Shown in pieces: positions 1-7,150 of a DNA stretch of 64,000 bases. Made by a program: the position numbers and the translations under genes. The stretch's first letter is position 1; every line of letters starts with the position of its first letter. The notes under the pieces were generated by a model. The model worked only from the letters and a program-made list of their open reading frames with translations, was not told the origin of the DNA and searched no databases. This stretch comes from Spirochaetales bacterium (GTDB lineage Bacteria > Spirochaetota > Spirochaetia > DAHUYW01). Location of the stretch: assembly GCA_027306915.1 (NCBI GenBank), contig DAHUYW010000004.1:1-64000 (forward strand). The letters are read 5' to 3'.

Positions 1-182
1 GCTGCTGCGGCGCCTCCCGCCGGGTCGGATTGCGCTCCGGGCGCCGCTTGGGCTGCTTCGGGTGAAGTCGGGGCCGTTCGGCTGCTGCCCGCCGCAGGCG
101 GCCTTCGCGCGAGATTCTCGATCTCCTGCATCCGGCTCATGATCTGCTGGATCCGTGACATGACATCGTCGATGGAGCTCAC
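1..182 (-). CDS. N-terminal part of an unidentified protein (runs off the window)
   Basis: The minus strand shows a GTG start at 182 preceded by a strong GGGGAGGGG ribosome site (about 184-195). About 60 codons are visible before the window edge. The product begins with an amphipathic helical stretch (SSIDDVMSRIQQIMSRMQEI), then changes to an Ala/Pro/Gly/Ser-rich linker. A helix of this kind followed by a low-complexity linker resembles the start of spirochaetal lytic transglycosylase or FlgJ-like proteins, but the catalytic domain is outside the window, so the function is not assigned. A TATAAT box on the same strand (215-220) lies in the short gap to the upstream aldo-keto reductase gene, so it may have its own promoter. 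Confidence 0.6.
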   Translation of the reverse strand, partial: MSSIDDVMSRIQQIMSRMQEIENLARRPPAAGSSRTAPTSPEAAQAAPGAQSDPAGGAAA

Positions 183-214
183 CTTCCCCTCCCCGAGAGT
201 TGGCTTCGGTCCCG

Positions 215-220
215 ATTATA
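215..220 (-). promoter_or_regulatory. -10 hexamer TATAAT for the gene at 1-182
   Basis: A perfect TATAAT on the minus strand lies about 33 bases before the GTG at 182, placing transcription start near 208 and leaving room for the ribosome site. No good -35 is visible at 16-18 bases. Confidence 0.4.
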
Positions 221-250
221 CCCCTCTCCAACGAGCCCGCGCCAGCCGCG

Positions 251-1228
251 CTACCGGTCGTAGACTGGATCCTGCCCTACCCACCGGGCCGGCAGAACCG
301 AAGGTATGCCCGCGCGCTCCTCGGGCGTCAGGACGATCTCGATGCCTCGAAGCGAATCGGTAATTTGCGCGAGACTGCGCGCGCCGAGGATGGGCGCGCT
401 GACGCGGGGCTCGGCAAGCACCCAGGCAAGGGCGAGCTGCGCGGGCGTTACCCCGCGCGCATTCGCAGCCTCGAGAAAGTGCTCCACGATGTCCAACGCC
501 TGGTCCGTGTAGTAGCGGTTATGGTAGAACTGGAAGGCTTCGAGCCGGGCACCCGCCGGCAACTCTTTGCCCCTGCGATACTTGCCCGTGAGCATGCCGC
601 CGGCAAGGGGGTTATAGCTCATGACGCCGATCCCCTCCTCCGCGCAGAGCGGCAGAAGCTCGGCCTCGATCGCACGGTTCAGGGCGTTGTATGCGGGTTG
701 AAGGCTGATGAAAGGGCTCCGCCCGGTCCCGCGGGCCCAGTCGAGACAGCGGCGAAGCTGATAGGCGCGCACATTCGAGCAGCCTACGTAGCGCACTTTT
801 CCTTCGCGCACGAGGTCGTCGAGAGCGTCAATCGTCTCTTCGATGGGAACCGAAGGATCCCATCGGTGAATCTGGTAGAGATCGATGACGTCGGTCGAAA
901 GCCGCCGCAGGCTCGCCTCCACGGCATGCTGGATGTGGATGCGGGAAAGCCCCCCGTCGTTCGGCCCCTCGCCCATCTGCCCAAAGACCTTGGTCGCGAC
1001 TACGAGCTTTCCCCTGTTCCCCCGGGCCTTCATCCAGCGGCCGATGATGGCCTCCGACTCCCCCGCATTGTAGACATTGGCGGTGTCGAGGAAGCTGCCG
1101 CCCTGCTCGACGAACCAATCCAGGATAGCGAAGGAGGTCGCCTCATCCGCCTCCCGCCCGAAGGTCATGGTCCCCAGACAGATCTGAGAGACGCGCAATC
1201 CCGATTTCCCAAGCTGCACTGTTTTCAT
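251..1228 (-). CDS. Aldo/keto reductase
   Basis: A 325-residue NAD(P)H-dependent oxidoreductase of the AKR superfamily, probably acting on aldehydes or sugars in the cytoplasm. The TIM-barrel signatures are visible: the LGTMTFG strand near the N-terminus, Asp and Tyr in FLDTANVYN, Lys in VVATKVFG, and His in IHRWDP, which together make the catalytic tetrad. The C-terminal ILGARS motif fits the cofactor phosphate-binding loop. The start was set at MKTVQLGKSG because family members begin there; an upstream in-frame extension to 1303 has no homology. The substrate cannot be read from sequence. Upstream there is either a weak AGGA ribosome site or a leaderless promoter (see 1236-1264). Confidence 0.88.
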   Translation of the reverse strand: MKTVQLGKSGLRVSQICLGTMTFGREADEATSFAILDWFVEQGGSFLDTANVYNAGESEAIIGRWMKARGNRGKLVVATKVFGQMGEGPNDGGLSRIHIQHAVEASLRRLSTDVIDLYQIHRWDPSVPIEETIDALDDLVREGKVRYVGCSNVRAYQLRRCLDWARGTGRSPFISLQPAYNALNRAIEAELLPLCAEEGIGVMSYNPLAGGMLTGKYRRGKELPAGARLEAFQFYHNRYYTDQALDIVEHFLEAANARGVTPAQLALAWVLAEPRVSAPILGARSLAQITDSLRGIEIVLTPEERAGIPSVLPARWVGQDPVYDR

Positions 1229-1235
1229 GAGTCGA

Positions 1236-1264
1236 ATCCTACCGGTGCCTTCCGGAAGCTGCAA
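1236..1264 (-). promoter_or_regulatory. Promoter of the aldo/keto reductase gene
   Basis: The minus strand reads TTGCAG, 17 bases, TAGGAT, then 7 bases to the ATG at 1228. This would give an almost leaderless transcript. The AGGA inside the -10 could also serve as a ribosome site, so the reading is ambiguous. Confidence 0.4.
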
Positions 1265-1450
1265 GCCCCGCTCGTACGCGAGAGGAAATTGGAGTTGACC
1301 CAACCGCCTTTTCGTAGTAGGGTGGCTTTACTGGCTTGCGACGGACCTTTCCGAAAAGGACCGTTGCGGGAATCTGAGTTACCGTTACGAAAGTACGTGA
1401 CCAACCTGATTAGTTCATCGCAGATGAATTCCAGCACATACTTTTGGAAA

Positions 1451-1465
1451 GGGGCCGTGGGCCCC
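1451..1465 (+). promoter_or_regulatory. Hairpin in front of the RRM gene ribosome site
   Basis: GGGGCC, a 3-base loop and GGCCCC form a 6-bp all-GC stem directly before the GAGG ribosome site (1466-1469) of the RNA-binding protein gene. Small RRM proteins often control their own mRNA, so a structure here could modulate translation. The 1229-1477 gap otherwise holds only a weak TTGACC (1296-1301)/TAGGGT pair. Confidence 0.35.
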
Positions 1466-1477
1466 GAGGACACATGC

Positions 1478-1765
1478 ATGTCGAAGAAACTGTACGTCGG
1501 CAACCTTAGCTACGACACCGACTCGAGCAGCCTCCAGCAGCTCTTCTCCCAGTACGGAGAGATCGTCTCCGTCAACATCATCACCGATCGCATGACGGGA
1601 CGTGCGCGGGGATTCGGATTCGTGGAGATGGGCACGGACGAAGCGGCGAAGGCTGCAATCGCCGGGCTGAACGGCGCCGAGTTGGACGGCCGACAGCTGC
1701 GGGTTAACGAGGCGCAGGATCAGGACCGGAGCCGCAACAGGCCACGTCCCGAACGGCGCTACTAA
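1478..1765 (+). CDS. RRM-domain RNA-binding protein
   Basis: A 95-residue protein consisting almost entirely of one RNA recognition motif. RNP2 is visible as KLYVGNL near residues 4-10 and RNP1 as RGFGFVEM near residues 43-50, both with the aromatic residues that stack on RNA bases. The last 15 residues are Arg/Asn/Pro-rich. Single-RRM proteins of this size occur in spirochaetes, cyanobacteria and delta-proteobacteria and are linked to RNA chaperoning and cold response. The start ATG at 1478 has a GAGG ribosome site. A small basic protein gene follows 9 bases after the stop and is probably co-transcribed. Confidence 0.93.
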   Translation: MSKKLYVGNLSYDTDSSSLQQLFSQYGEIVSVNIITDRMTGRARGFGFVEMGTDEAAKAAIAGLNGAELDGRQLRVNEAQDQDRSRNRPRPERRY

Positions 1766-1774
1766 GGACTCCGC

Positions 1775-1927
1775 GTGGCACGACCAAACTACGGAGCAGA
1801 GAAGCGCAGACGCGAAGTGGAGCGTCAAAAGAAACAGGAAGCAAAACGAGAAAAGCGCCTTCAGAAATCCAGAGAGAAAGGCGAAGAGCAGCCCCCCGCG
1901 GACTCCGAAACTACCGGAAATCCCTGA
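1775..1927 (+). CDS. Small highly basic protein downstream of the RRM gene
   Basis: A 50-residue ORF starting with GTG at 1775, with AAGGA (1764-1768) at ribosome-site distance and overlapping the RRM stop region. It starts ARPNYGAEKRRREVERQKK and is dominated by Lys, Arg, Glu and Gln, predicting a charged helix, with a short Pro/Asp/Glu tail. Its immediate position behind the RRM gene and codon use like its neighbour support a real gene. Short K/R/E-rich proteins next to RRM or cold-shock genes are seen in related bacteria, but no function is established. It may bind RNA or help the RRM protein; that is inference. Confidence 0.7.
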   Translation: MARPNYGAEKRRREVERQKKQEAKREKRLQKSREKGEEQPPADSETTGNP

Positions 1928-1944
1928 CGCGCACGCAGCGGCGT

Positions 1945-2901
1945 CTAGATCGTCTCAACACTGATGAGAAGGTGCCATACCTCTTCGGCGTAAGGCTTTA
2001 GGATGTGCTCGACGCCGAAGAGGCGAGCCAGGTCGATCCCGTCCATTCCTCCGGTGGCCGGCTCAATGCCGCAGTTGAACTGGCGGTTCCATCCGCCGTT
2101 GTTAACCCAAATCCCCAAGTGGGGAACTCGATCGCTGGGAAATGACAAACGCACCAGGTAGCCTGCGACAGCGTTGCGCAGGACGCACCACCCTTCGCTG
2201 AGTTCCTCCCCAACCCACCACTTCCAGGTTCCACGACGCGCGAGAGGGGGAATCTCCCGGAGGTCGATCGCCGAATCCAAACTCCCCGCCTGGGGAAAGG
2301 GGTAACGAGCGCCGTAGTCAGTGAGGCCAGGCGAAACTTGGGCATTCACTATCGAGCCGACCCCCTCCGGCAGCTCAAGCCTCGATCCGCGAGCGGTGAC
2401 TAGAAGGGGATGCGCCGCCCACATGCAACGGAAAGGAAAGGGCGAGAGGTTTTCGAGGCGGTAATCGAGCCTGAGCATTGCACCCTCGAGTAGCGAATAC
2501 CGCGTCAGGCGGTAGGGAAAGCGGAGGCCGTGGACCGTGTGCTCGAGTCGGTTTTCTTCGTCCAGACGCTCCCGCCATGGAAGGCTCCAGACCTCTCCAT
2601 GGTCGGGAATGGGTGTGCCGCGCCAGGGGTCTTCGGGATAGAAGCTCGGCAGGATCGCGGGGAACATCTCGTCGAACCCCCAGCCTGCCTCCGCCCCAAA
2701 GGGGGTCCCGAACCGGGGCTGCACGAGCCTCTCGCCGGGATGCTGCCAAAGCAACTCCACCTTGGCGGACTTGAGGAAAATCGATGCGACCTTGGCGCCC
2801 AGATCGGGAAGGATGACGACCTTGAGCTCGTCGCTTTCCAGCTCAGACGCAGGCATGTTCTTGAACTGCAACCCCCGCCGAACCGTCGTGTTCCCGGCCA
2901 A
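1945..2901 (-). CDS. Galactose-mutarotase-like protein (aldose 1-epimerase fold)
   Basis: A 318-residue protein with the features of the aldose epimerase/DUF4432-DUF5107 group: repeated beta-strand patterns, a HPLL histidine near residue 165, an acidic GIEPATGG motif near residue 280, and several Trp residues suited to sugar stacking. It probably binds and epimerises or senses a free sugar in the cytoplasm; the substrate is unknown. The start is a TTG at 2901 with AGGAGG about 5 bases away; that ribosome site sits just past the stop codon of the lnt gene upstream, so the two genes are likely one operon. No signal peptide is present. Confidence 0.7.
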   Translation of the reverse strand: MAGNTTVRRGLQFKNMPASELESDELKVVILPDLGAKVASIFLKSAKVELLWQHPGERLVQPRFGTPFGAEAGWGFDEMFPAILPSFYPEDPWRGTPIPDHGEVWSLPWRERLDEENRLEHTVHGLRFPYRLTRYSLLEGAMLRLDYRLENLSPFPFRCMWAAHPLLVTARGSRLELPEGVGSIVNAQVSPGLTDYGARYPFPQAGSLDSAIDLREIPPLARRGTWKWWVGEELSEGWCVLRNAVAGYLVRLSFPSDRVPHLGIWVNNGGWNRQFNCGIEPATGGMDGIDLARLFGVEHILKPYAEEVWHLLISVETI

Positions 2902-2916
2902 CCGTCCTCCTGGAAG

Positions 2917-5118
2917 CTAGCCCCGCCGCTTGCCCTTTCGCTTGCGAGAGCCCCGACGCGGCGGACGAGCCGTGTAGGCGGCTCTGTTCGGCTCGATCGC
3001 GGCCCGGCGATCGGCTTGGATCCGGAGCAGGATGGAGGCCAGCAGGCCAACGAAGGCGAGAAGCATGAGCTGCGGAAACCAATCTCCAAAACGGGTGTAG
3101 AAGGTGAGGTGCTCGTGCGGGATTGCCACGTCGGCGATGAGGTAGGCGGGCTTGTAGTAGGGCACGCTCGTGACAAGCCTTCCCTCCGGATCGACATAGG
3201 CCGTAAGCCCGGAGGCGGTAGCACGCAGGAGAGGCCGTCTATTCTCCACCGCACGAAAGAGTCCGTTCACGTAGTGCTGCTTCCCCTCGACCTTGGAGAG
3301 CGACCAATAGTCGTTTGACAGGTTCATGATGACCTGCGCTCCCCGATTCACGAATTGACGGACATCATTCGGAAAGGAGTCCTCGAAGCAGATCGGCGTC
3401 GAGAAGGTCATTTTCGGTGTTTGAAAGACAACATGCCGCGAGCCGGGATCGAAGAGGTAGACGTCGAAGCTCTTCAGGAGGTGGTACATCCACGGGAGCT
3501 GCTTTTTGTAGGGGAAATATTCGGTGAACGGCACGAGGTGAATCTTGTGATAGGTCTCCATCCGCTCGCCATCGGGGGCGAAGAGGACCGCCGCGTTGTA
3601 GTCCCTTCGCGTCTCGTTGCCGAACTGGTCGGTCGTGAGCGTGTAATCATCGTTGCCGGTAACCAGCCAGGTATGTGTCCCCTCCTGATACTGCTTGAAC
3701 TCGTCGACAAGCTTGGCGAGCGGATACTCGCTCGGATCCATCCCCCACCACCTTCGGATATTCGGAACAAAAGCCGTTTCCGACCACACGACAAGATAGG
3801 GTTTGCTCGCGAGGGCCTTGTTGGTCAGCTCCTTCAGCGTCTCGAAGGTCTTGGTGTAGTCGTTCTTGTGAGGGTCGGTGTCCTGCTGAATCAGGGCTAC
3901 CCTCACCGTTCGCTCGGCGGGCTGGCGCGAAAGGAAGGCCACCGTGGCGGAGCCGGCTCCGGCAAGAAGGGCGACGGCCACGACCGCGGCCCCGAACGGC
4001 AGAAACGTCTGGAGCGCCGCCCGCCGTCCGGAAAGCGCCCCCGAGCGCTTCTCGTAGAAGCGCATCGCGAGGTGCGCCAGGGTCGAGTTGACGAGGGTAA
4101 CGACGAAGGTCACGCCCCAGATGCCGGTCACCGCCGCCATCTGGATAAGCGAGGTGAAGTCATACTGCGAGGTTCCGAGCATCGCCCAGGGAAAGCCGAG
4201 AAAGCCAATCGAGCGCAGATAGTCGAAACCGACCCAGCCTATCGGGAAAAGCAGGTAGCCGAAGGAGCGCAGCCTCCTGAACACCCCCAACAGAAGGATC
4301 ATGAAGAGGGTGTACTCCACGAAATAGACGATGGTGACGAACTGCAGCGAGATCAGGCTGAAGGTCCCGAGCCAGAAGTTCGCGAGCATTGTCTGGAGCA
4401 CCCCGAAGGAGACGCCGTAGAACACCCCCCGCCGATAGCCGGCCCGGTAGAAAACCAAAAGCAGAGGGACCATGCAGACGTAAGCGAGCGGACCGAATCC
4501 CGCCAGGCTCACGAACGAAGGAAGCGCGATCGTGTAGAGGAGTGCGGAAAGCAGCGTGAGGGCCAGTGCCCAGACCCGGATCGGGTCTGAGCCGCCAAGG
4601 GCTCTCTCGTTCCAATCCTTCCACGCGATACGGAAGTAGGCTACGACAAAGGCGTCGAGCAGAATGAGAGGCGCATACTGGGACGCGGCGTTGAGCCGCT
4701 GGATGGTGGAGTCCGGCGCCAAATGAAGGTTCCCGTTCGTCAGCGCAAAGCGTTGGGCGTAGCTCATGTCGGCCGTCGAGGCAAACAGATACGCGAGGAG
4801 AAAAAGCACAAGCGAGACGACGAGGAGCGTCTCTGGGCTGCGGTACAGCGCCTTGAGATAGTTCTTTTCCGCCTGTGCCCGGATCATGAAGCCCCAGCCC
4901 GCATGGACTATGACGAGCAGAAGGAAAAGAAAATCGGAGGGCGTCTTTCCCTTCGGCATTCCGAACGGGCCGGCTATGAAGTTGATGAGCTCGAGAAGAG
5001 CGAATCCAAACACGACGAGCGAGAGCGCCCGCCGCTGCCGTGCCCTCTTCTCCTCAATTTCCTGCTCTTCGTTTTGCGGTTTTCGCTTGACCAGAGTGCC
5101 GTTCTTGCGTGTGTTCAT
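2917..5118 (-). CDS. lnt: Apolipoprotein N-acyltransferase with an N-terminal membrane extension
   Basis: A 733-residue integral membrane enzyme that transfers the third acyl chain to the N-terminal Cys of lipoproteins. The C-terminal CN-hydrolase domain carries the triad: Glu in VVWSETAFVP, Lys in YHKIHLVPFTEYFP and Cys in TPICFEDSFP. The usual multi-pass Lnt core begins near residue 185 (SFVSLAGFGPLAYV). Ahead of it lies an unusual extension of about 180 residues with a charged start (NEEQEIEEKRARQRR) and four hydrophobic segments (near residues 33-51, 63-80, 98-115, 150-167). Typical Lnt is about 500-540 residues. The C-terminus is strongly Arg/Lys-rich. A GTG at 5121 is an alternative start. 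It is followed 15 bases later by the mutarotase-like gene. Confidence 0.93.
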   Translation of the reverse strand: MNTRKNGTLVKRKPQNEEQEIEEKRARQRRALSLVVFGFALLELINFIAGPFGMPKGKTPSDFLFLLLVIVHAGWGFMIRAQAEKNYLKALYRSPETLLVVSLVLFLLAYLFASTADMSYAQRFALTNGNLHLAPDSTIQRLNAASQYAPLILLDAFVVAYFRIAWKDWNERALGGSDPIRVWALALTLLSALLYTIALPSFVSLAGFGPLAYVCMVPLLLVFYRAGYRRGVFYGVSFGVLQTMLANFWLGTFSLISLQFVTIVYFVEYTLFMILLLGVFRRLRSFGYLLFPIGWVGFDYLRSIGFLGFPWAMLGTSQYDFTSLIQMAAVTGIWGVTFVVTLVNSTLAHLAMRFYEKRSGALSGRRAALQTFLPFGAAVVAVALLAGAGSATVAFLSRQPAERTVRVALIQQDTDPHKNDYTKTFETLKELTNKALASKPYLVVWSETAFVPNIRRWWGMDPSEYPLAKLVDEFKQYQEGTHTWLVTGNDDYTLTTDQFGNETRRDYNAAVLFAPDGERMETYHKIHLVPFTEYFPYKKQLPWMYHLLKSFDVYLFDPGSRHVVFQTPKMTFSTPICFEDSFPNDVRQFVNRGAQVIMNLSNDYWSLSKVEGKQHYVNGLFRAVENRRPLLRATASGLTAYVDPEGRLVTSVPYYKPAYLIADVAIPHEHLTFYTRFGDWFPQLMLLAFVGLLASILLRIQADRRAAIEPNRAAYTARPPRRGSRKRKGKRRG

Positions 5119-5157
5119 CACAGATGTGCCCTGTCCCCTGGAATACCCGTGGAGACA

Positions 5158-5185
5158 ATCTTACCTAATCGACCGCGTTCGTCAA
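5158..5185 (-). promoter_or_regulatory. Promoter of lnt
   Basis: The minus strand shows TTGACG, a 16-base spacer and TAAGAT, ending 39 bases before the lnt ATG. Confidence 0.5.
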
Positions 5186-5241
5186 GCAACACTTCGATCG
5201 GCTGAAAGAGGACCCGGCGCAGGATCGAGGCTCGCGCGGGG

Positions 5242-6708
5242 TCAGGCCCCCCGCCGGCGCCTCGAGTGCCCTTCGTCCTCGCCCAGCCCAAAACGGCCAT
5301 AGCGCGAAGGGTGCGGGTTAGGAGTGGGCCGAGCACTATCCCAGCGCCCTCCGTCACGACTGCTGCGGGGGCCGATCGGCTTTCCAGCCGAGCCGGTCGG
5401 TCGCGGCCCAAAGCCGCCGCCAAGACGGTTTCCCGACGGAGCGCCATCGCGCATTCCATAGCGTCCGCCCGTCTGCTTCTGGAACCCGCCCCAGCGCTTC
5501 CCCGCTCCGCGTTCGGCACCAGGGCGACGATTTCCTTGCGCGCCCAGCGGTTCATCCGGCCGAACCTCTACTGCGTAGGGGTGATCGAGCTCCACAGGCA
5601 CCCGCCGACCGATCAGCCGCTCGATCGCCCGCAGCAACGGCCGCTCCTCCACGTCGCAGAAGGTGACTGCCATGCCGGCCGCCCCCGCGCGTGCGGTTCG
5701 TCCGATGCGGTGGACATAGGTTTCGGGTTCATGGGGAAGGTCGAAATTAAAGACGTGACTTATCGCGTCGACATCGATTCCACGGGCCGCGAGGTCCGTA
5801 GCTACCAGAACGCGAAGCTTGCCGTCGCGAAAGGCGTCCATAGTCCGGGTACGCTGGCTCTGGCTCTTGTTCGCGTGGATGGCGTCGGAGTGAATCCCCT
5901 CCTTGCTCAAGGACTCGGCGAGGCGGTTGGCTCCGTGCTTCGTCTTTGCAAAGACGATGGCGCGCGCCACGGCTTCTCCCTTTAGGAGCCAGACAAGGAG
6001 CGCCTTCTTGTTGGCCTTCTCCACGTGCATGACCTTCTGCTCGATAAGGTCGACGGTCATCTGCTCGGGAGCCACCGCAACCTGAACCGGATTGTCCAGG
6101 ATCGACGCGGCAAGACCCTTGATCCCGTCGGGTATCGTCGCGGAGAAGAGCATTGTCTGCCTTGCCTTCGGCACGAGGGCAATGATTCGCTTCACGTCGT
6201 GAATGAATCCCATGTCGAGCATCCGGTCGGCCTCGTCGAGGACGAGGATCTCCACTCCGTCGAGGCGCACAGCGCCGTCGCCGTGCAGGTCGAGGAGACG
6301 TCCCGGCGTGGCGACGAGAACGTCGACCCCGCGCGCGACCGCCCGAACCTGCGGCACCTTGCTGACTCCGCCGTAGACGCATGCCCGCGTCAGATTGGAT
6401 CGCCTGCCATAGGCGGCAAGGCTCGCGTCGATCTGCGCCGCGAGCTCGCGCGTCGGCGCGACCACGAGCGCGCGCACCTTGCGCGGCTCCCTCCTCGCCG
6501 CTTTAAGCGACAAGCGCTGAATTATCGGTAGCGCAAAGGCGGCCGTCTTCCCGGTCCCCGTCTGGGCGCAGCCCAAAAGATCCCTTCCCTCGAGAAGGCT
6601 GGGTATGGACTCTGCCTGAATCGGCGTAGGCTCGGTGTAGCCCTCAGTGCGCAGGGTCGACAACAGTGCCTCGTTCAGGCCAAGAGACTCAAAAGTGATT
6701 TCGTTCAT
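5242..6708 (-). CDS. DEAD-box ATP-dependent RNA helicase
   Basis: A 488-residue RNA helicase. All the family motifs can be read in order: the Q motif (TEPTPIQ), motif I (AQTGTGKT), Ia (PTRELA), II (DEAD), III (SAT), then in the second RecA-like domain ARGIDV (V) and HRIGRTARAG (VI). The last 110 residues are Gly/Arg/Pro-rich, a basic tail common to RhlE/CsdA-like helicases that bind structured RNA. It most likely works in ribosome assembly or mRNA turnover. The start ATG has an AAAGGAAA ribosome site. It belongs to the same broad functional theme as the RRM protein, although they are not in one operon. Confidence 0.95.
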   Translation of the reverse strand: MNEITFESLGLNEALLSTLRTEGYTEPTPIQAESIPSLLEGRDLLGCAQTGTGKTAAFALPIIQRLSLKAARREPRKVRALVVAPTRELAAQIDASLAAYGRRSNLTRACVYGGVSKVPQVRAVARGVDVLVATPGRLLDLHGDGAVRLDGVEILVLDEADRMLDMGFIHDVKRIIALVPKARQTMLFSATIPDGIKGLAASILDNPVQVAVAPEQMTVDLIEQKVMHVEKANKKALLVWLLKGEAVARAIVFAKTKHGANRLAESLSKEGIHSDAIHANKSQSQRTRTMDAFRDGKLRVLVATDLAARGIDVDAISHVFNFDLPHEPETYVHRIGRTARAGAAGMAVTFCDVEERPLLRAIERLIGRRVPVELDHPYAVEVRPDEPLGAQGNRRPGAERGAGKRWGGFQKQTGGRYGMRDGAPSGNRLGGGFGPRPTGSAGKPIGPRSSRDGGRWDSARPTPNPHPSRYGRFGLGEDEGHSRRRRGA

Positions 6709-6863
6709 GCATTTCCTTTAAACCAGGCGATAGGATAGGGCGGGACGGATGGATCAGCGCGATATCGTATCAGCTTTGTTTTGCGATTCCATAGAATCGC
6801 CGCCATCTTACAGGAAAAGCGCGGGAGTGTACAGCGGGAGCTCCAAAAGGCTCTGCGAAGCAC

Positions 6864-7134
6864 GTTTGGCGCCCGCCGAGCGGAGGCTTCAAGGAGCGCA
6901 AGCCAGAGGAGGAGCACGGTGAGCCCGGCGAAGGCAAGCCACAGGGGGCGCCAGCCAAGGCCAAGCGAGGCTGCCCCGCCGAAGGCGACGCCGCCTGCGA
7001 GGATGATGGCCCGGCGCCGCTTCGCGTCGGCCGCCACCCCGAGCACCGGCTCGATGAGGTTGCCGACGAGGATCGGAAGGCCGATGAGCGCGCCGATTTG
7101 GGCGTAGCTTAGGGAAAACTCCGACCTGATGAGG
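6864..7134 (-). pseudogene. Remnant of an MFS transporter gene behind rhaB
   Basis: In the 442-base gap between rhaB and the helicase gene, one minus-strand frame encodes about 90 residues that read like transmembrane segments 1-3 of a major facilitator: SEFSLSYAQIGALIG, then VEPVLG-type IEPVLGVAADAKRRR (the cytoplasmic loop 2-3 motif), then two more hydrophobic helices. There is no start codon of its own, and the similarity stops after EASARRAPN, where the frame continues as non-hydrophobic sequence to 6705. The intact family has about 400 residues, so roughly three quarters is missing. Its place at the end of the rhamnose operon suggests a lost sugar transporter. Confidence 0.7.
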
Positions 7135-7150
7135 GCCCCCGCCGCCTCTT

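Noticed and set aside
200..1765. 521-residue plus-strand ORF joining antisense of the aldo/keto reductase with the RRM gene
   Set aside because: Only the last 95 residues are real; the rest is the antisense of a well-supported reductase, common in GC-rich DNA.
3355..4590. 411-residue plus-strand ORF opposite lnt
   Set aside because: Very rich in charged residues and without any motif; the opposite strand encodes the intact Lnt catalytic triad and membrane helices.
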